From positions 1-48,583 of the forward strand of contig CAZIMJ010000361.1 in assembly GCA_964540205.1 (NCBI GenBank): a DNA stretch of 48,583 nucleotides, read 5' to 3'. The DNA is from WTAW01 sp964540205. Its GTDB lineage: Bacteria > Acidobacteriota > Aminicenantia > Aminicenantales > Aminicenantaceae. Position numbers and translations under genes: made by a program. Of the stretch, positions 40,578-48,582 are shown in pieces; position 1 is the stretch's first letter; each line of letters opens with the position of its first letter. Under the pieces are notes generated by a model. It was given only the letters and a program-made list of their open reading frames with translations. It was not told where the DNA came from and made no database searches.

Positions 40578-42363
40578 GGAGAGTTCTTTCTCAGAAAAGG
40601 ATGTGTTCGTGGCTAATAGAGAATTCCAGGATAAGAATGAATTCAAATACAGACGAGGGGGAGCAGTCCGCTGGATCCTCTCCCACGTGATGCGGTATCC
40701 CCTTCTCCCAGTGCTATTAATCATAAGCGCAGTGGCTACGAACTACACCTACAGCAACATTCAGGTCTTCGTCGGCAGAGCCTTCGATGTGGTCTCAGAG
40801 GCCGGTTTCCAGCTCGATGCCCTCATGATCCCTGTGATCGTAATCATTATATCTGCCTTGGGTGAGGGACTCTCTGGGCTTTTGCGCAGCTTTTCTGCGG
40901 AATTCCTGGCCCAGCGGATCGAGCGGGATTCACGAGAGGAACTCCAACTGAGCCTTTTGGGAAAGAGCCAGACGTTCCACTTGAGGCAGCGCATAGGCGA
41001 CATCATGGCCCGGGCTACCAACGACGTGCGTGCGCTCAACCTCATGTTCAGTCCCGGATTGATGCTGATCATCGATTCGGTCCTGGCTCTCGTGGTTCCG
41101 GTGATCATGATCGGCCTGATTCATACCAAACTGCTCCTCATTCCTCTGATCTTTACCGTGCTCTTAACGATAACAGTCATAGACTACAACCGCCGCCTTA
41201 AGCCGGTCAGCATTGCCCAACGGGAGCAGTTCGGCACATTAAATGCCGGGCTCACCGAGGCCGTTGCCGGGATCGAGGTCGTTAAGGCCAATGTCCGCGA
41301 GCGATACGAATGGGACAAGTTCACAAACAACGCCCGTGTGTTCCGCGACTACTTCGTCCGTCAGGGCCTTATCCAGGCCCGTTATCTTCCGATGCTCATG
41401 TTCAGCCTCTGCTGGGGCGCCGGTTTTTTCCATGCCCTGATTCTCTGGCGGCAGGGCGCAATAACTCTGGGAAATGTCGTCGCTTTCATGGGGCTTTTCG
41501 GGACTTTACGGTTTACGACATTCATCTCGATATTCACTTATAACCTGGCCCAGCTGGGAATCGCTAGCGCCGACCGGATCCTAAACATGATCAAAACCGA
41601 GACCGAACTGGATGAGAACCAGGAGGGCGTGCGCCATCCAATCAGCGGGGAGGTCGTCTTTGAGAACGTAAGCTTCAGCTACAACGGAACCCAGGTGCTC
41701 AAGGACATCAGTTTCCGGGCTCTACCCGGTGAGACTGTTGCCATCGTAGGCCTCACTGGATCCGGGAAGACGACTCTAACCCGGCTGATCAATCGCATCT
41801 TTGATGCCAATTCGGGACGTGTGCTGGTCGATGGAATAGATGTACGCGAATGGAGCCTGGAGAGCCTACGCTCCCAGATCTCCACAATCGAGCAAGACAT
41901 TTTCCTTTTCTCCCGCACGCTAAAGGAGAATATTGCCTTCGGTCACGCCGAAGCCTCCCAGGAATCAGTGGAGAAAGCCGCCCGCGAAGCCCAGGCCCAC
42001 GAGTTCATTTCCACTTTTCCCGAAGGCTACACAACGAAAATCGGTGAACGGGGAGTCACTCTTTCAGGAGGGCAACGGCAGCGAATCGCCATTGCCCGTG
42101 CCTTCCTCACCAATCCCCGGATCCTGATCCTCGACGACTCGACAAGTGCCATCGACAGCGCGACAGAGGATCAGATCCAGAGGGCCATGCAGCGGATCTC
42201 CAAAGAACGAACGACTTTTATCATCACTCATCGCCTCAGCCAGATCCGCTGGGCAAATCGCATCCTGGTGTTACGTAAGGGGGAGCTCGTTGATCAGGGC
42301 AGTCACGAAGAGCTCATGGACCGTTCACCCGATTACAGCCGGATCTTCGCCCGCTATGAATAG
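40576..42363 (+). CDS. ABC exporter half-transporter A (degenerate catalytic Glu)
   Basis: A 595-residue type IV exporter half: membrane domain with about six helices (30-330) and an ATPase domain. Walker A is GLTGSGKTT, the signature LSGGQRQRI is intact, and Walker B ends ILDDSTSAID. The residue after Walker B is therefore Asp, where the catalytic Glu is normally found. The H-loop reads FIITHRLSQ. That substitution marks the degenerate site of a heterodimeric exporter (BmrCD/TM287-288 type) with the next gene. The start may be the GTG at 40609. The sequence is richer in GC than its neighbours. Substrates are unknown, often drugs or lipids in this family. Confidence 0.88.
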   Translation: MESSFSEKDVFVANREFQDKNEFKYRRGGAVRWILSHVMRYPLLPVLLIISAVATNYTYSNIQVFVGRAFDVVSEAGFQLDALMIPVIVIIISALGEGLSGLLRSFSAEFLAQRIERDSREELQLSLLGKSQTFHLRQRIGDIMARATNDVRALNLMFSPGLMLIIDSVLALVVPVIMIGLIHTKLLLIPLIFTVLLTITVIDYNRRLKPVSIAQREQFGTLNAGLTEAVAGIEVVKANVRERYEWDKFTNNARVFRDYFVRQGLIQARYLPMLMFSLCWGAGFFHALILWRQGAITLGNVVAFMGLFGTLRFTTFISIFTYNLAQLGIASADRILNMIKTETELDENQEGVRHPISGEVVFENVSFSYNGTQVLKDISFRALPGETVAIVGLTGSGKTTLTRLINRIFDANSGRVLVDGIDVREWSLESLRSQISTIEQDIFLFSRTLKENIAFGHAEASQESVEKAAREAQAHEFISTFPEGYTTKIGERGVTLSGGQRQRIAIARAFLTNPRILILDDSTSAIDSATEDQIQRAMQRISKERTTFIITHRLSQIRWANRILVLRKGELVDQGSHEELMDRSPDYSRIFARYE

Positions 42364-42385
42364 AACGATGGAAAAGGAGGAATAG

Positions 42386-44191
42386 ATGCCGTTTATTCTG
42401 GACGGCCTGGACAACGAAGACTACGACCGAAGCTATAAGGACAGCGAGCTTCTGCGTCGTATAACCGGCTACTTCCGTCCTTACCACCGCCAGATAATAA
42501 TCGCCAGCCTGATGCTCACCCTAAACTCCGCCGCTGGGACTGCCGGTCCGATCCTAATCTCCAAAGCCCTGGACCTGGTCAAGAAGGATCCCTCGCTTCG
42601 TATTCTAATGCTTCTCTCTCTTGGCATACTGATGCTGGGAGTTTTTGCCTGGGGGTTCAACTACATCCGCCAATTCTTTGCCGCGCGCGTGGTAGGGAAC
42701 GTCGTTCTGCGGCTCAGGGAGGATGTGTTCAATTCAGTCGTCCACAACGATCTTTCCTTTTTTGACCGGCATCCTACCGGAAAGATCGTCAGCCGGGTCA
42801 CTTCGGACACACATGATTTTTCAAATGTTGTGACTCTTGTCTTGGATGTCGTCAGTCAAGTCATCCTGGTACTTCTTCTGACTGTCTGGCTTTCCACCAT
42901 CAGTTTTCACTTGACTCTGCTGATCCTGGCCATGAGTCCAGTTGCCTTCATCATAGCCTTGAGCTTCAGGAAAATCGCCCGTAAAGTGACCCGCAATGCC
43001 AAACGGGTCACCGCCACGATCAACGCCGAGATCCAGGAGTCGATCAGCGGTATCGTCGTGGCCAAGAGCTTCCGCCAGGAACAGGCTATCTTTGACCGTT
43101 TTCTGGAGAACAACCGAAAGGCTTATCGTGTGGGTCTAGCCCGGGGTTTGACATTGAACAGCATCTTCCCCATTCTCAGCACCGCATCAGGACTCGCTGC
43201 GGCCCTTCTTGTGTATGCCGGCGGAGTGGTCGTTCGTTCCGAGAGCATATCCCCCGGGGACTGGTACCTTTTCATGCAGGCCGTAAGCTTCTTCTGGTGG
43301 CCTATGATTAGTATTGCCTCTTTCTATAGTCAGTTCCAGGATGGGCTTTCAGCATCGGAGCGGGTTTTCGCCTTGATAGACGCAAATCCAAAAGTCGTGC
43401 AGAGCGCTTCTGATCCTGTGCCAAAACTCCGGGGGGAGATCGAGTTCCGGAACCTCTCCTTTTCCTACACAGAACGGGAGCAGGTGTTAAAGGACTTCAG
43501 TCTGGTAATCCCATCCGGCCAGAAAGTAGCGCTCGTAGGTCACACCGGAGCCGGAAAGAGCTCGATCGCTCGTCTGATCGCGCGCTTCTACGAGTTCCAG
43601 GATGGGGAAATCAGGGTAGACGGCAAAGACATCCGCAGGTTCGACCTCGCCCATTACCGTAGGCAGATCGGGCTTGTCCCTCAGGATCCCTTTCTCTTCT
43701 CCGGTACGGTGAAGGACAACATCCATTACGGACTGCCCAAGGCTACAGACGAACAGGTTTGCCAGGCAGCAAGGCGGATCTCAGACGGGACATGGCTCGA
43801 AGCCCTCTCCAACGGGTTGGATACCGAGGTCGGGTCCCGAGGGGCAAGCCTCTCCATGGGACAGCGGCAGTTGGTGGCTCTCGCAAGGGTGTTGCTGAAA
43901 GATCCCGCCATCCTCATCCTTGACGAAGCCACGGCTAGCATAGATCCCTTCACCGAAACACAGCTCCAGGAAGGTTTGGAGCTTGTGATGCAGAACCGCA
44001 CCTCCATCGTGATTGCCCACCGCCTCTCTACTGTACGCCACGCCGACAGGATCATCGTTCTGGAAAATGGACGCATTATCGAGGAAGGCAACCATCAGGA
44101 GCTGCTGGCACAGAGCGGGCACTATGCCGAGCTCTACAACACGTATTTCCGCCACCAATCATTGGAGTACGTGGAAAGCTTCGCCCGATAG
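42386..44191 (+). CDS. ABC exporter half-transporter B (degenerate signature)
   Basis: A 601-residue partner of the preceding gene, 22 bases apart with AAGGAGG before its ATG. Membrane domain (about 40-330), Walker A GHTGAGKSS, Walker B ILDEATASID with catalytic Glu, and H-loop IVIAHRLST. The signature reads LSMGQRQ, not LSGGQ. Combined with the D in the partner, one ATP site is canonical and the other degenerate, as in heterodimeric exporters. The stop is TAG, followed in frame by a gene remnant. Confidence 0.9.
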   Translation: MPFILDGLDNEDYDRSYKDSELLRRITGYFRPYHRQIIIASLMLTLNSAAGTAGPILISKALDLVKKDPSLRILMLLSLGILMLGVFAWGFNYIRQFFAARVVGNVVLRLREDVFNSVVHNDLSFFDRHPTGKIVSRVTSDTHDFSNVVTLVLDVVSQVILVLLLTVWLSTISFHLTLLILAMSPVAFIIALSFRKIARKVTRNAKRVTATINAEIQESISGIVVAKSFRQEQAIFDRFLENNRKAYRVGLARGLTLNSIFPILSTASGLAAALLVYAGGVVVRSESISPGDWYLFMQAVSFFWWPMISIASFYSQFQDGLSASERVFALIDANPKVVQSASDPVPKLRGEIEFRNLSFSYTEREQVLKDFSLVIPSGQKVALVGHTGAGKSSIARLIARFYEFQDGEIRVDGKDIRRFDLAHYRRQIGLVPQDPFLFSGTVKDNIHYGLPKATDEQVCQAARRISDGTWLEALSNGLDTEVGSRGASLSMGQRQLVALARVLLKDPAILILDEATASIDPFTETQLQEGLELVMQNRTSIVIAHRLSTVRHADRIIVLENGRIIEEGNHQELLAQSGHYAELYNTYFRHQSLEYVESFAR

Positions 44192-44548
44192 GAATCCGAG
44201 GAAGAAAATTTTATCTTCTTCGATATTTACTATTTTGAACCTGGAACAGAGGCAGAGTTAGAAAAAATATGGGATGAATTTAAAGCTCTTATGAAAGATA
44301 AAGAGATCGTTCAGAGCTGGTACTATTATTGGGGAGTGTTGGGAACCGATAATCCGGTCCTGTGGGCGGCTGCAACCGCAAAAAATGTGAGAGAATTTTG
44401 GGAGGATAATGCTAAGATGTGGGAGGCATTGGGTAAAGAGGCAGGAAAATTCAAACAGAAGATGATGAAATACGTGACAAAAGAAGAGAATAAAATGGCC
44501 TGGATACAGAAAGAACTTTCGTACACACCCAGCAAAAAAGAGGAATAG
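44192..44548 (+). pseudogene. C-terminal gene remnant, same family as 11765-12001
   Basis: The 118 codons following the exporter stop stay open in the same frame. No ATG lies in the first 32 codons. The text is protein-like: NFIFFDIYYFEPGTEAELEK, SWYYYWGVLGTDNPVLW, VREFWEDNAKMWEALGKEAG and KELSYTPSKKEE. The LSYxP ending and the preceding K-rich helix match the remnant at 11765-12001. Probably the 3' end of a secreted protein gene. An internal ATG at 44291 could still yield 85 residues. Confidence 0.5.
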
Positions 44549-44575
44549 CGACAAAGTTCACGTATAAATTTATTC

Positions 44576-44752
44576 TCATTCTTCAGGAGGGGGATTAGAG
44601 GTTTTTTCCATTTCATCAAACAATTCCTCTACCGAATCAAAACTTTTGACTTTGCCTTTGTGGATGTCTGTGTCCGCTTCTGCTTCCATTTTTTGCCAGC
44701 GTTCTGTCCAGAACCAGGCTTGATCCTTATCAATCGTCTCCTGCGGGACCAA
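44576..44752 (-). pseudogene. AbrB/MazE-like antitoxin remnant
   Basis: On the minus strand a frame ending at TGA 44576-44578 reads VPQETIDKDQAWFWTERWQK, then DTDIHKGKVKSFDSVEELFD. This is the C-terminal half of the AbrB/MazE-type antitoxins that commonly end in FWTxEWQ and VKxFDSVEEL. No ATG exists upstream (only TTG at 44752), and the N-terminal DNA-binding domain is not recognisable. It is therefore a decayed gene beside another TA pair. The rest of the gap to 44931 holds the operator below. Confidence 0.45.
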
Positions 44753-44898
44753 AACAACGGAACGGTGCAGAATATTCCTCTCGAGATTAGATTTAAATGA
44801 GATTTTTTTGAGTCTCGTTCGTCTGTACTTAATGAGAAAGAAAAAGGCCAGCTCTTGACATCATAGATCTCCTGTTGACATTTAAGCCTCCTGAGTTT

Positions 44899-44916
44899 AG
44901 ACTAGTCTTAGACTAG
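44899..44916. promoter_or_regulatory. Overlapping palindromic operator of the third TA pair
   Basis: AGACTAGTCT (44899-44908, perfect 10-bp palindrome) overlaps CTAGTC-TTA-GACTAG (44902-44916). They lie 15-30 bases before the antitoxin ATG, next to AAGGAG, so binding would block its expression. Confidence 0.5.
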
Positions 44917-44931
44917 ATTAAGGAGATCGTT

Positions 44932-45171
44932 ATGGATACCGTAGGTGCTTATGAGGCAAAGACCCAATTATCAAAGCTGCTGGAGCGCGTAATGAAAGGA
45001 GAACGCATCACTATCACCAAACATGGAGTTCCTGTGGCTGTGCTCCAGCCTCCTGATCCAGGTACATCTAAAGACCTAAAATCCGTCATCTCAGATATTC
45101 TCAAATTCCGGGAAGATCACACACTCAAAGGCCATTCTCTCAAAGATTTGATTGAAGAAGGGCGGCGTTAG
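44932..45171 (+). CDS. Phd/YefM-type antitoxin
   Basis: A 79-residue protein: VGAYEAKTQLSKLLERVMKG, ERITITKHGVPVAVLQPPDP, and a C-terminal charged helix (LKDLIEEGRR) for toxin binding. AAGGAG lies 7 bases before the ATG. The PIN toxin gene follows after 3 bases. Confidence 0.85.
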   Translation: MDTVGAYEAKTQLSKLLERVMKGERITITKHGVPVAVLQPPDPGTSKDLKSVISDILKFREDHTLKGHSLKDLIEEGRR

Positions 45172-45174
45172 ATC

Positions 45175-45594
45175 ATGAAAAAGAGTTTTGTCGTTGATAA
45201 TTCAGTTGTCATGTCCTGGTGTTTCAAAGATGAGACCAATCCGTTGGCTGATTCTATCCTTGGCTGGTTCGAAGAAGCAACAGCATATGTTCCATCGGTG
45301 TGGCCCCTCGAGGTTGTGAATGTGCTACTCGCGGCAGAGAGAAGGAATTTGATCAACGAAGCAGACAGCATCCGTTTTCTCCGTTTGTTATCTCAGCTTC
45401 CTATCTTGGTTCTGCATGAAAGTCCCGAGAGGACAATGAGAGACATTCTTGGATTGGCACGAGCCCATAACCTTTCGAGCTATGATGCCTCATACTTAGA
45501 TCTTGCCATGAAAAAAGGATTGTCCTTGGCGACGATGGATAAAAAATTAAGAAAGGCCGCAAAATCTGTGAACGTGGCCACTTTCCTACTTTAG
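45175..45594 (+). CDS. PIN-domain (VapC-type) toxin
   Basis: A 139-residue PIN protein: FVVDNSVVMSWCF (Asp), PLEVVNVLLAAERR (Glu), LSSYDASYLDLAMKKG (Asp) and LATMDKKLRKAAK (Asp). All four catalytic acidic residues of the VapC ribonuclease fold are present. It lies 3 bases after the antitoxin and is probably translationally coupled. The TAG stop is followed in frame by a fragment of a PD40 protein. Confidence 0.88.
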   Translation: MKKSFVVDNSVVMSWCFKDETNPLADSILGWFEEATAYVPSVWPLEVVNVLLAAERRNLINEADSIRFLRLLSQLPILVLHESPERTMRDILGLARAHNLSSYDASYLDLAMKKGLSLATMDKKLRKAAKSVNVATFLL

Positions 45595-45696
45595 CCAAAA
45601 CAATCAAAACTTTTGCACCGTCGAAATAAAACAAACGGAGACATCTACTGGGTGGATGCAAAAATCATCAAAGAATTAATTTCGCAGCTTTTTTAG
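45595..45696 (+). pseudogene. PD40/TolB-like C-terminal remnant
   Basis: In frame directly after the toxin stop, 33 codons end GDIYWVDAKIIKELISQLF and stop. GDIYWVDAKII is a C-terminal ending I associate with PD40/TolB-like propeller proteins of this bacterial group. No start codon. A 3' scrap only. Confidence 0.4.
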
Positions 45697-45783
45697 CGCA
45701 TCAAGATTGACTTTGTCCTGTTCGACAAACTGCATGATCGCCGTTGCAGAAAAGGATTTAGAAACCGAAGCCACGGGGAAAAA
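45676..45783 (-). pseudogene. Serine hydrolase fragment around the SxxK motif
   Basis: On the minus strand the frame ending at TAA 45676-45678 reads FFPVASVSKSFSATAIMQFV, then EQDKVNLDALKKLRN. SVSKSFSATAIMQFVE is the SxxK helix of class C beta-lactamase-like hydrolases. It overlaps the PD40 scrap by 21 bases. Both sides are cut. A remnant. Confidence 0.45.
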
Positions 45784-45859
45784 GATCGATTTAAGTGTGA
45801 TCGCGATCTTACGTATCGAAGATGGAAAGGTTGCACATGTGTTGGTCATTCCACTTTAA
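45770..45859 (+). pseudogene. Ester-cyclase (SnoaL-like) C-terminal fragment
   Basis: The frame ending at TAA 45857-45859 reads TGKKIDLSVIAILRIEDGKV, then AHVLVIPL. ATGKK...IAIxRIEDGK is the ending of SnoaL/ester-cyclase-like proteins. About 29 codons only, with no start. A remnant. Confidence 0.35.
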
Positions 45860-45882
45860 GGCTATTTGATTAAATCCCCATA

Positions 45883-46065
45883 CTATTTATCATCATCTTC
45901 GTCGTTCTCTTCCCATTCCTCATCCTGGTCTTCGTCATCGCCGTTATCTTCATCATCATGATCATCGGTTTCGTTATCGCCGTCATCATCGTCACTGAAT
46001 TCGAACTTGACAGGAATTTCGTCGATCCATTCTTGGATATCGCTGTTTTCGTCTCGCCGTCTCAT
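45883..46065 (-). CDS. Hyperacidic 60-residue protein
   Basis: The frame starts at ATG 46063-46065, preceded by GGAGG at 8-base spacing. The first 24 residues (MRRRDENSDIQEWIDEIPVK) look folded or basic at the start. The C-terminal 35 or so are almost entirely Asp/Glu with Asn, Gly and Trp (DDDDGDNETDDHDDED, then DEEWEENDEDDDK). No family recognised. Acidic tails of this kind mimic nucleic acid or bind cations. The strong ribosome site argues for a real gene. It lies upstream of nothing obvious on its strand. Confidence 0.5.
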   Translation of the reverse strand: MRRRDENSDIQEWIDEIPVKFEFSDDDDGDNETDDHDDEDNGDDEDQDEEWEENDEDDDK

Positions 46066-46162
46066 TTTTGACCTCCTCCATAATCTTCTTTTAAGCCTAT
46101 CTCTGTTGTGTTCAGATTGGATAAATATTACACCAAGAATAGGTAAATAAGCAACTATTTCG

Positions 46163-46192
46163 TCACTCATGCTTCAGGGTTTTCACCGGGTC
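46163..46192 (-). pseudogene. Scrap of an FtsX permease C-terminus
   Basis: On the minus strand the nine codons before TGA 46163-46165 read DPVKTLKHE. That is the usual last segment of this permease family (compare NPVNSLRYE at the end of the neighbouring permeases). It begins exactly where the GTAGGG-type hairpin (46189-46213) lies. A remnant of another permease. Confidence 0.35.
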
Positions 46193-46213
46193 CTACATCG
46201 CCGCTCGGCGGCA
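46189..46213. repeat. GTAGGG-type hairpin repeat, degenerate
   Basis: GGTCCTACATC-GCCGC-TCG-GCGGC-ATAGG. The stem is 5 bp with a 3-base loop, and GTCCTACATC recalls the family edge GATGTAGGG (reverse). It adjoins the permease scrap and the 3' end of the intact permease at 46219. Confidence 0.4.
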
Positions 46214-46218
46214 TAGGA

Positions 46219-48582
46219 TTACTCATATCTTAAGGAATTCACCGGATTTGCCCGTGCGGACTTGATCGATTGATAGCTCACCGTGAAATATGCGATCAAT
46301 AATGCTGTCCCTCCCGATATCAAAAAGGCAACAATCCCGATGTGTATTCGATACGCGAAATTTTGCAGCCACTTATTCATAACAAAATAGGCAATGGGCC
46401 AGGCAATGAGGTTCGCCAATAGCACCCACCTGACGAATTCTTTGGAAAGCAGCAGAAATATTTTCGAGTCAGATGCACCCAGAACTTTGCGAATTCCTAT
46501 TTCTTTAGTCCGCTGTTCTGCAGCAAATACTGTAAGGCCAAAAAGCCCCAGGCACGCGATAAAAATGGCCAGGATTGCAAATGCACCAAAAACTCGTCCC
46601 ATTCGTTGTTCCGTAAAATAAGCTCGTTCGAACACCTCATCAAAAAAGGAGTAGGAGAAGGGGTAACCCGGTGAAAATTTTTTCATAACCCCCTCCACAT
46701 AATCGATCATTGCAGGAATGTTGATCGATTTTATTTTTATCGAGATATTGGAAAAGTTACGGGTATTCAAATAGACATACAGCGGCTCGATCGGACTGTG
46801 AAGAGAACACAAATGAAAATCTTTGATGACCCCGACTATTTCCCCGGTCTCACCACTCCAATGAGTGAATTTCCGTCCGATGGGAGATTCCCATTCAGCG
46901 ACCTTGACAGCAGTTTCATTTACGAGGAACACACCCGTTGCATCGGAAGGAAAATCCCTGGAGAAATTTCTTCCCTGAACGATCTGCATGCCATAGAGAT
47001 CGATAAAATCATAGTCCGCCGTATTATAATATATGGGGATGGGCTCCTCAAGATTCAGACCGGTCCAATCTCTCGATGTGAAAGTATCGATATTGTTGGG
47101 CAGATGGTCTGAAGTCGAAACAGCGATAATATCTGAATGTTGCAGCAATTCCGTCTTTATCGATTGTACGTTTTGGCGGATAGAGCCCCCTCGAACCGGT
47201 AATGTGATAATTTGCTCCTTTGTGTAGCCCATGTCCATAGTTTTAATGAATTTCAGCTGCTCCCGGACCGCTATCGTACAGATGATAAGAAAAATCGTGA
47301 TCGCAAATTGGACCAGAACAAGAACATTTCGCAGCGACGAACCTTTGGGGCTCCTGGTGAAAGTCCCGCTCAAGACAGAGATCGGCCTGAAACCGGACAT
47401 CCTCATGGCCGGATAGCTGCCGGCAAACAATCCCACAAACAAAGCGATGAAGACAAACCCTAAGAAGAGTTGGGGATTATGGATAGGATTTAAACTGAGC
47501 TGTCTTTCGACCAGGCTGTTAAAAGCCGGCAATGCCATTAGGACCATCATTATCGAAAAAATCATCGCCAGTACGGCCATAGCCACAGATTCTCCTAAAA
47601 ATTGCACAATCAATTGCCCCTTCTGAGCACCAACCACCTTCCGCATTCCCACTTCCTTACCTCGTCGGAGGGATCGGGCGGTCGCCAGATTCATGTAGTT
47701 AATACATGCGATGAATAGAATCAGAAAAGCGATCGATGAAAAAAGGATGATATATTTCATGTCATTATTCACCCCTATTTCCTGCATCAGATGGGAATGG
47801 AGGTGGATCTCTGTCAGCGGCTGAATGAAAAAATACTTGGGGAAAGGTCCCTTAGCCCCGGCCGCTTTAAATAGGGGAATCTCTATAAACGGGGAGATTT
47901 TATTTGCCATGACTTCCGGGTCGGAACCCTCACCCAGTAAAAAATAAGTATAAGAAAAATTACTGCGCCAACTGGTGATGTCGTTATTTGTTATTCGAAA
48001 ATACGTTTCATAGGGGACAACGACATCCATCACAAAGTGGGAATTGGCTGGCATGTCACTAAAAACACCCGATACCTTAAATTCATTACGTTCACTCACA
48101 GTCAAAATTTTCCCCATCGGATCCGCATGCCCAAAATATTTTTTTGCCGTTCTTTGGGACAATACTATCGCCGCAGGTTCGTTCAGTGCCGTCTGAGGAT
48201 TGCCGCTTATAAAAGGTATAGAAAATATATCGAACGTTTCAGGATCCGCCCAATAGAATTCTTCTTCAAGAAAATGGTTTTGTTCGTAAGACATGAGAGT
48301 ATTGCTACGGCGTAAAATCCTGGCAACCGAATCGACTTCGAGAATTTTTTCCTTCAATGCCGGACCTAATGGTGCGGGCGTGAAAGCACGCCCTTCCCTC
48401 TTGGCTCTGTATATTCGGTCAGCATTTTCATGATACTTGTCAAAACTCAACTCATATTGAACGTACAAGGCTATCAGGATAAAGGCTGTCAAACCGACTG
48501 CAAGGCCTATGATATTGAGCAATGAATATGTGCTGTTTTTCTGCAAATTTCTCACAGTGACCAACAAATAATTTTTAAACAT
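46219..48582 (-). CDS. FtsX/MacB-type permease
   Basis: A 787-residue permease of the same group as those at 26613, 29663 and 32223: MFKNYLLVTVRNLQKNSTYS with helix 1 (LLNIIGLAVGLTAFILIALY), periplasmic domain with YHENADRIYRAKREG, helix group with ATARSLRRGKEVGMRKVVGA, domain 2, and RTKEIGIRKVLGASDSKIFL before the last helices, ending NPVNSLRYE. The ATG is at the very edge of the window (48582), so no upstream region is visible. The divergence from the others is clear (it lacks the CC-type motif in helix 1). No ATPase partner is in the window. Confidence 0.85.
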   Translation of the reverse strand: MFKNYLLVTVRNLQKNSTYSLLNIIGLAVGLTAFILIALYVQYELSFDKYHENADRIYRAKREGRAFTPAPLGPALKEKILEVDSVARILRRSNTLMSYEQNHFLEEEFYWADPETFDIFSIPFISGNPQTALNEPAAIVLSQRTAKKYFGHADPMGKILTVSERNEFKVSGVFSDMPANSHFVMDVVVPYETYFRITNNDITSWRSNFSYTYFLLGEGSDPEVMANKISPFIEIPLFKAAGAKGPFPKYFFIQPLTEIHLHSHLMQEIGVNNDMKYIILFSSIAFLILFIACINYMNLATARSLRRGKEVGMRKVVGAQKGQLIVQFLGESVAMAVLAMIFSIMMVLMALPAFNSLVERQLSLNPIHNPQLFLGFVFIALFVGLFAGSYPAMRMSGFRPISVLSGTFTRSPKGSSLRNVLVLVQFAITIFLIICTIAVREQLKFIKTMDMGYTKEQIITLPVRGGSIRQNVQSIKTELLQHSDIIAVSTSDHLPNNIDTFTSRDWTGLNLEEPIPIYYNTADYDFIDLYGMQIVQGRNFSRDFPSDATGVFLVNETAVKVAEWESPIGRKFTHWSGETGEIVGVIKDFHLCSLHSPIEPLYVYLNTRNFSNISIKIKSINIPAMIDYVEGVMKKFSPGYPFSYSFFDEVFERAYFTEQRMGRVFGAFAILAIFIACLGLFGLTVFAAEQRTKEIGIRKVLGASDSKIFLLLSKEFVRWVLLANLIAWPIAYFVMNKWLQNFAYRIHIGIVAFLISGGTALLIAYFTVSYQSIKSARANPVNSLRYE

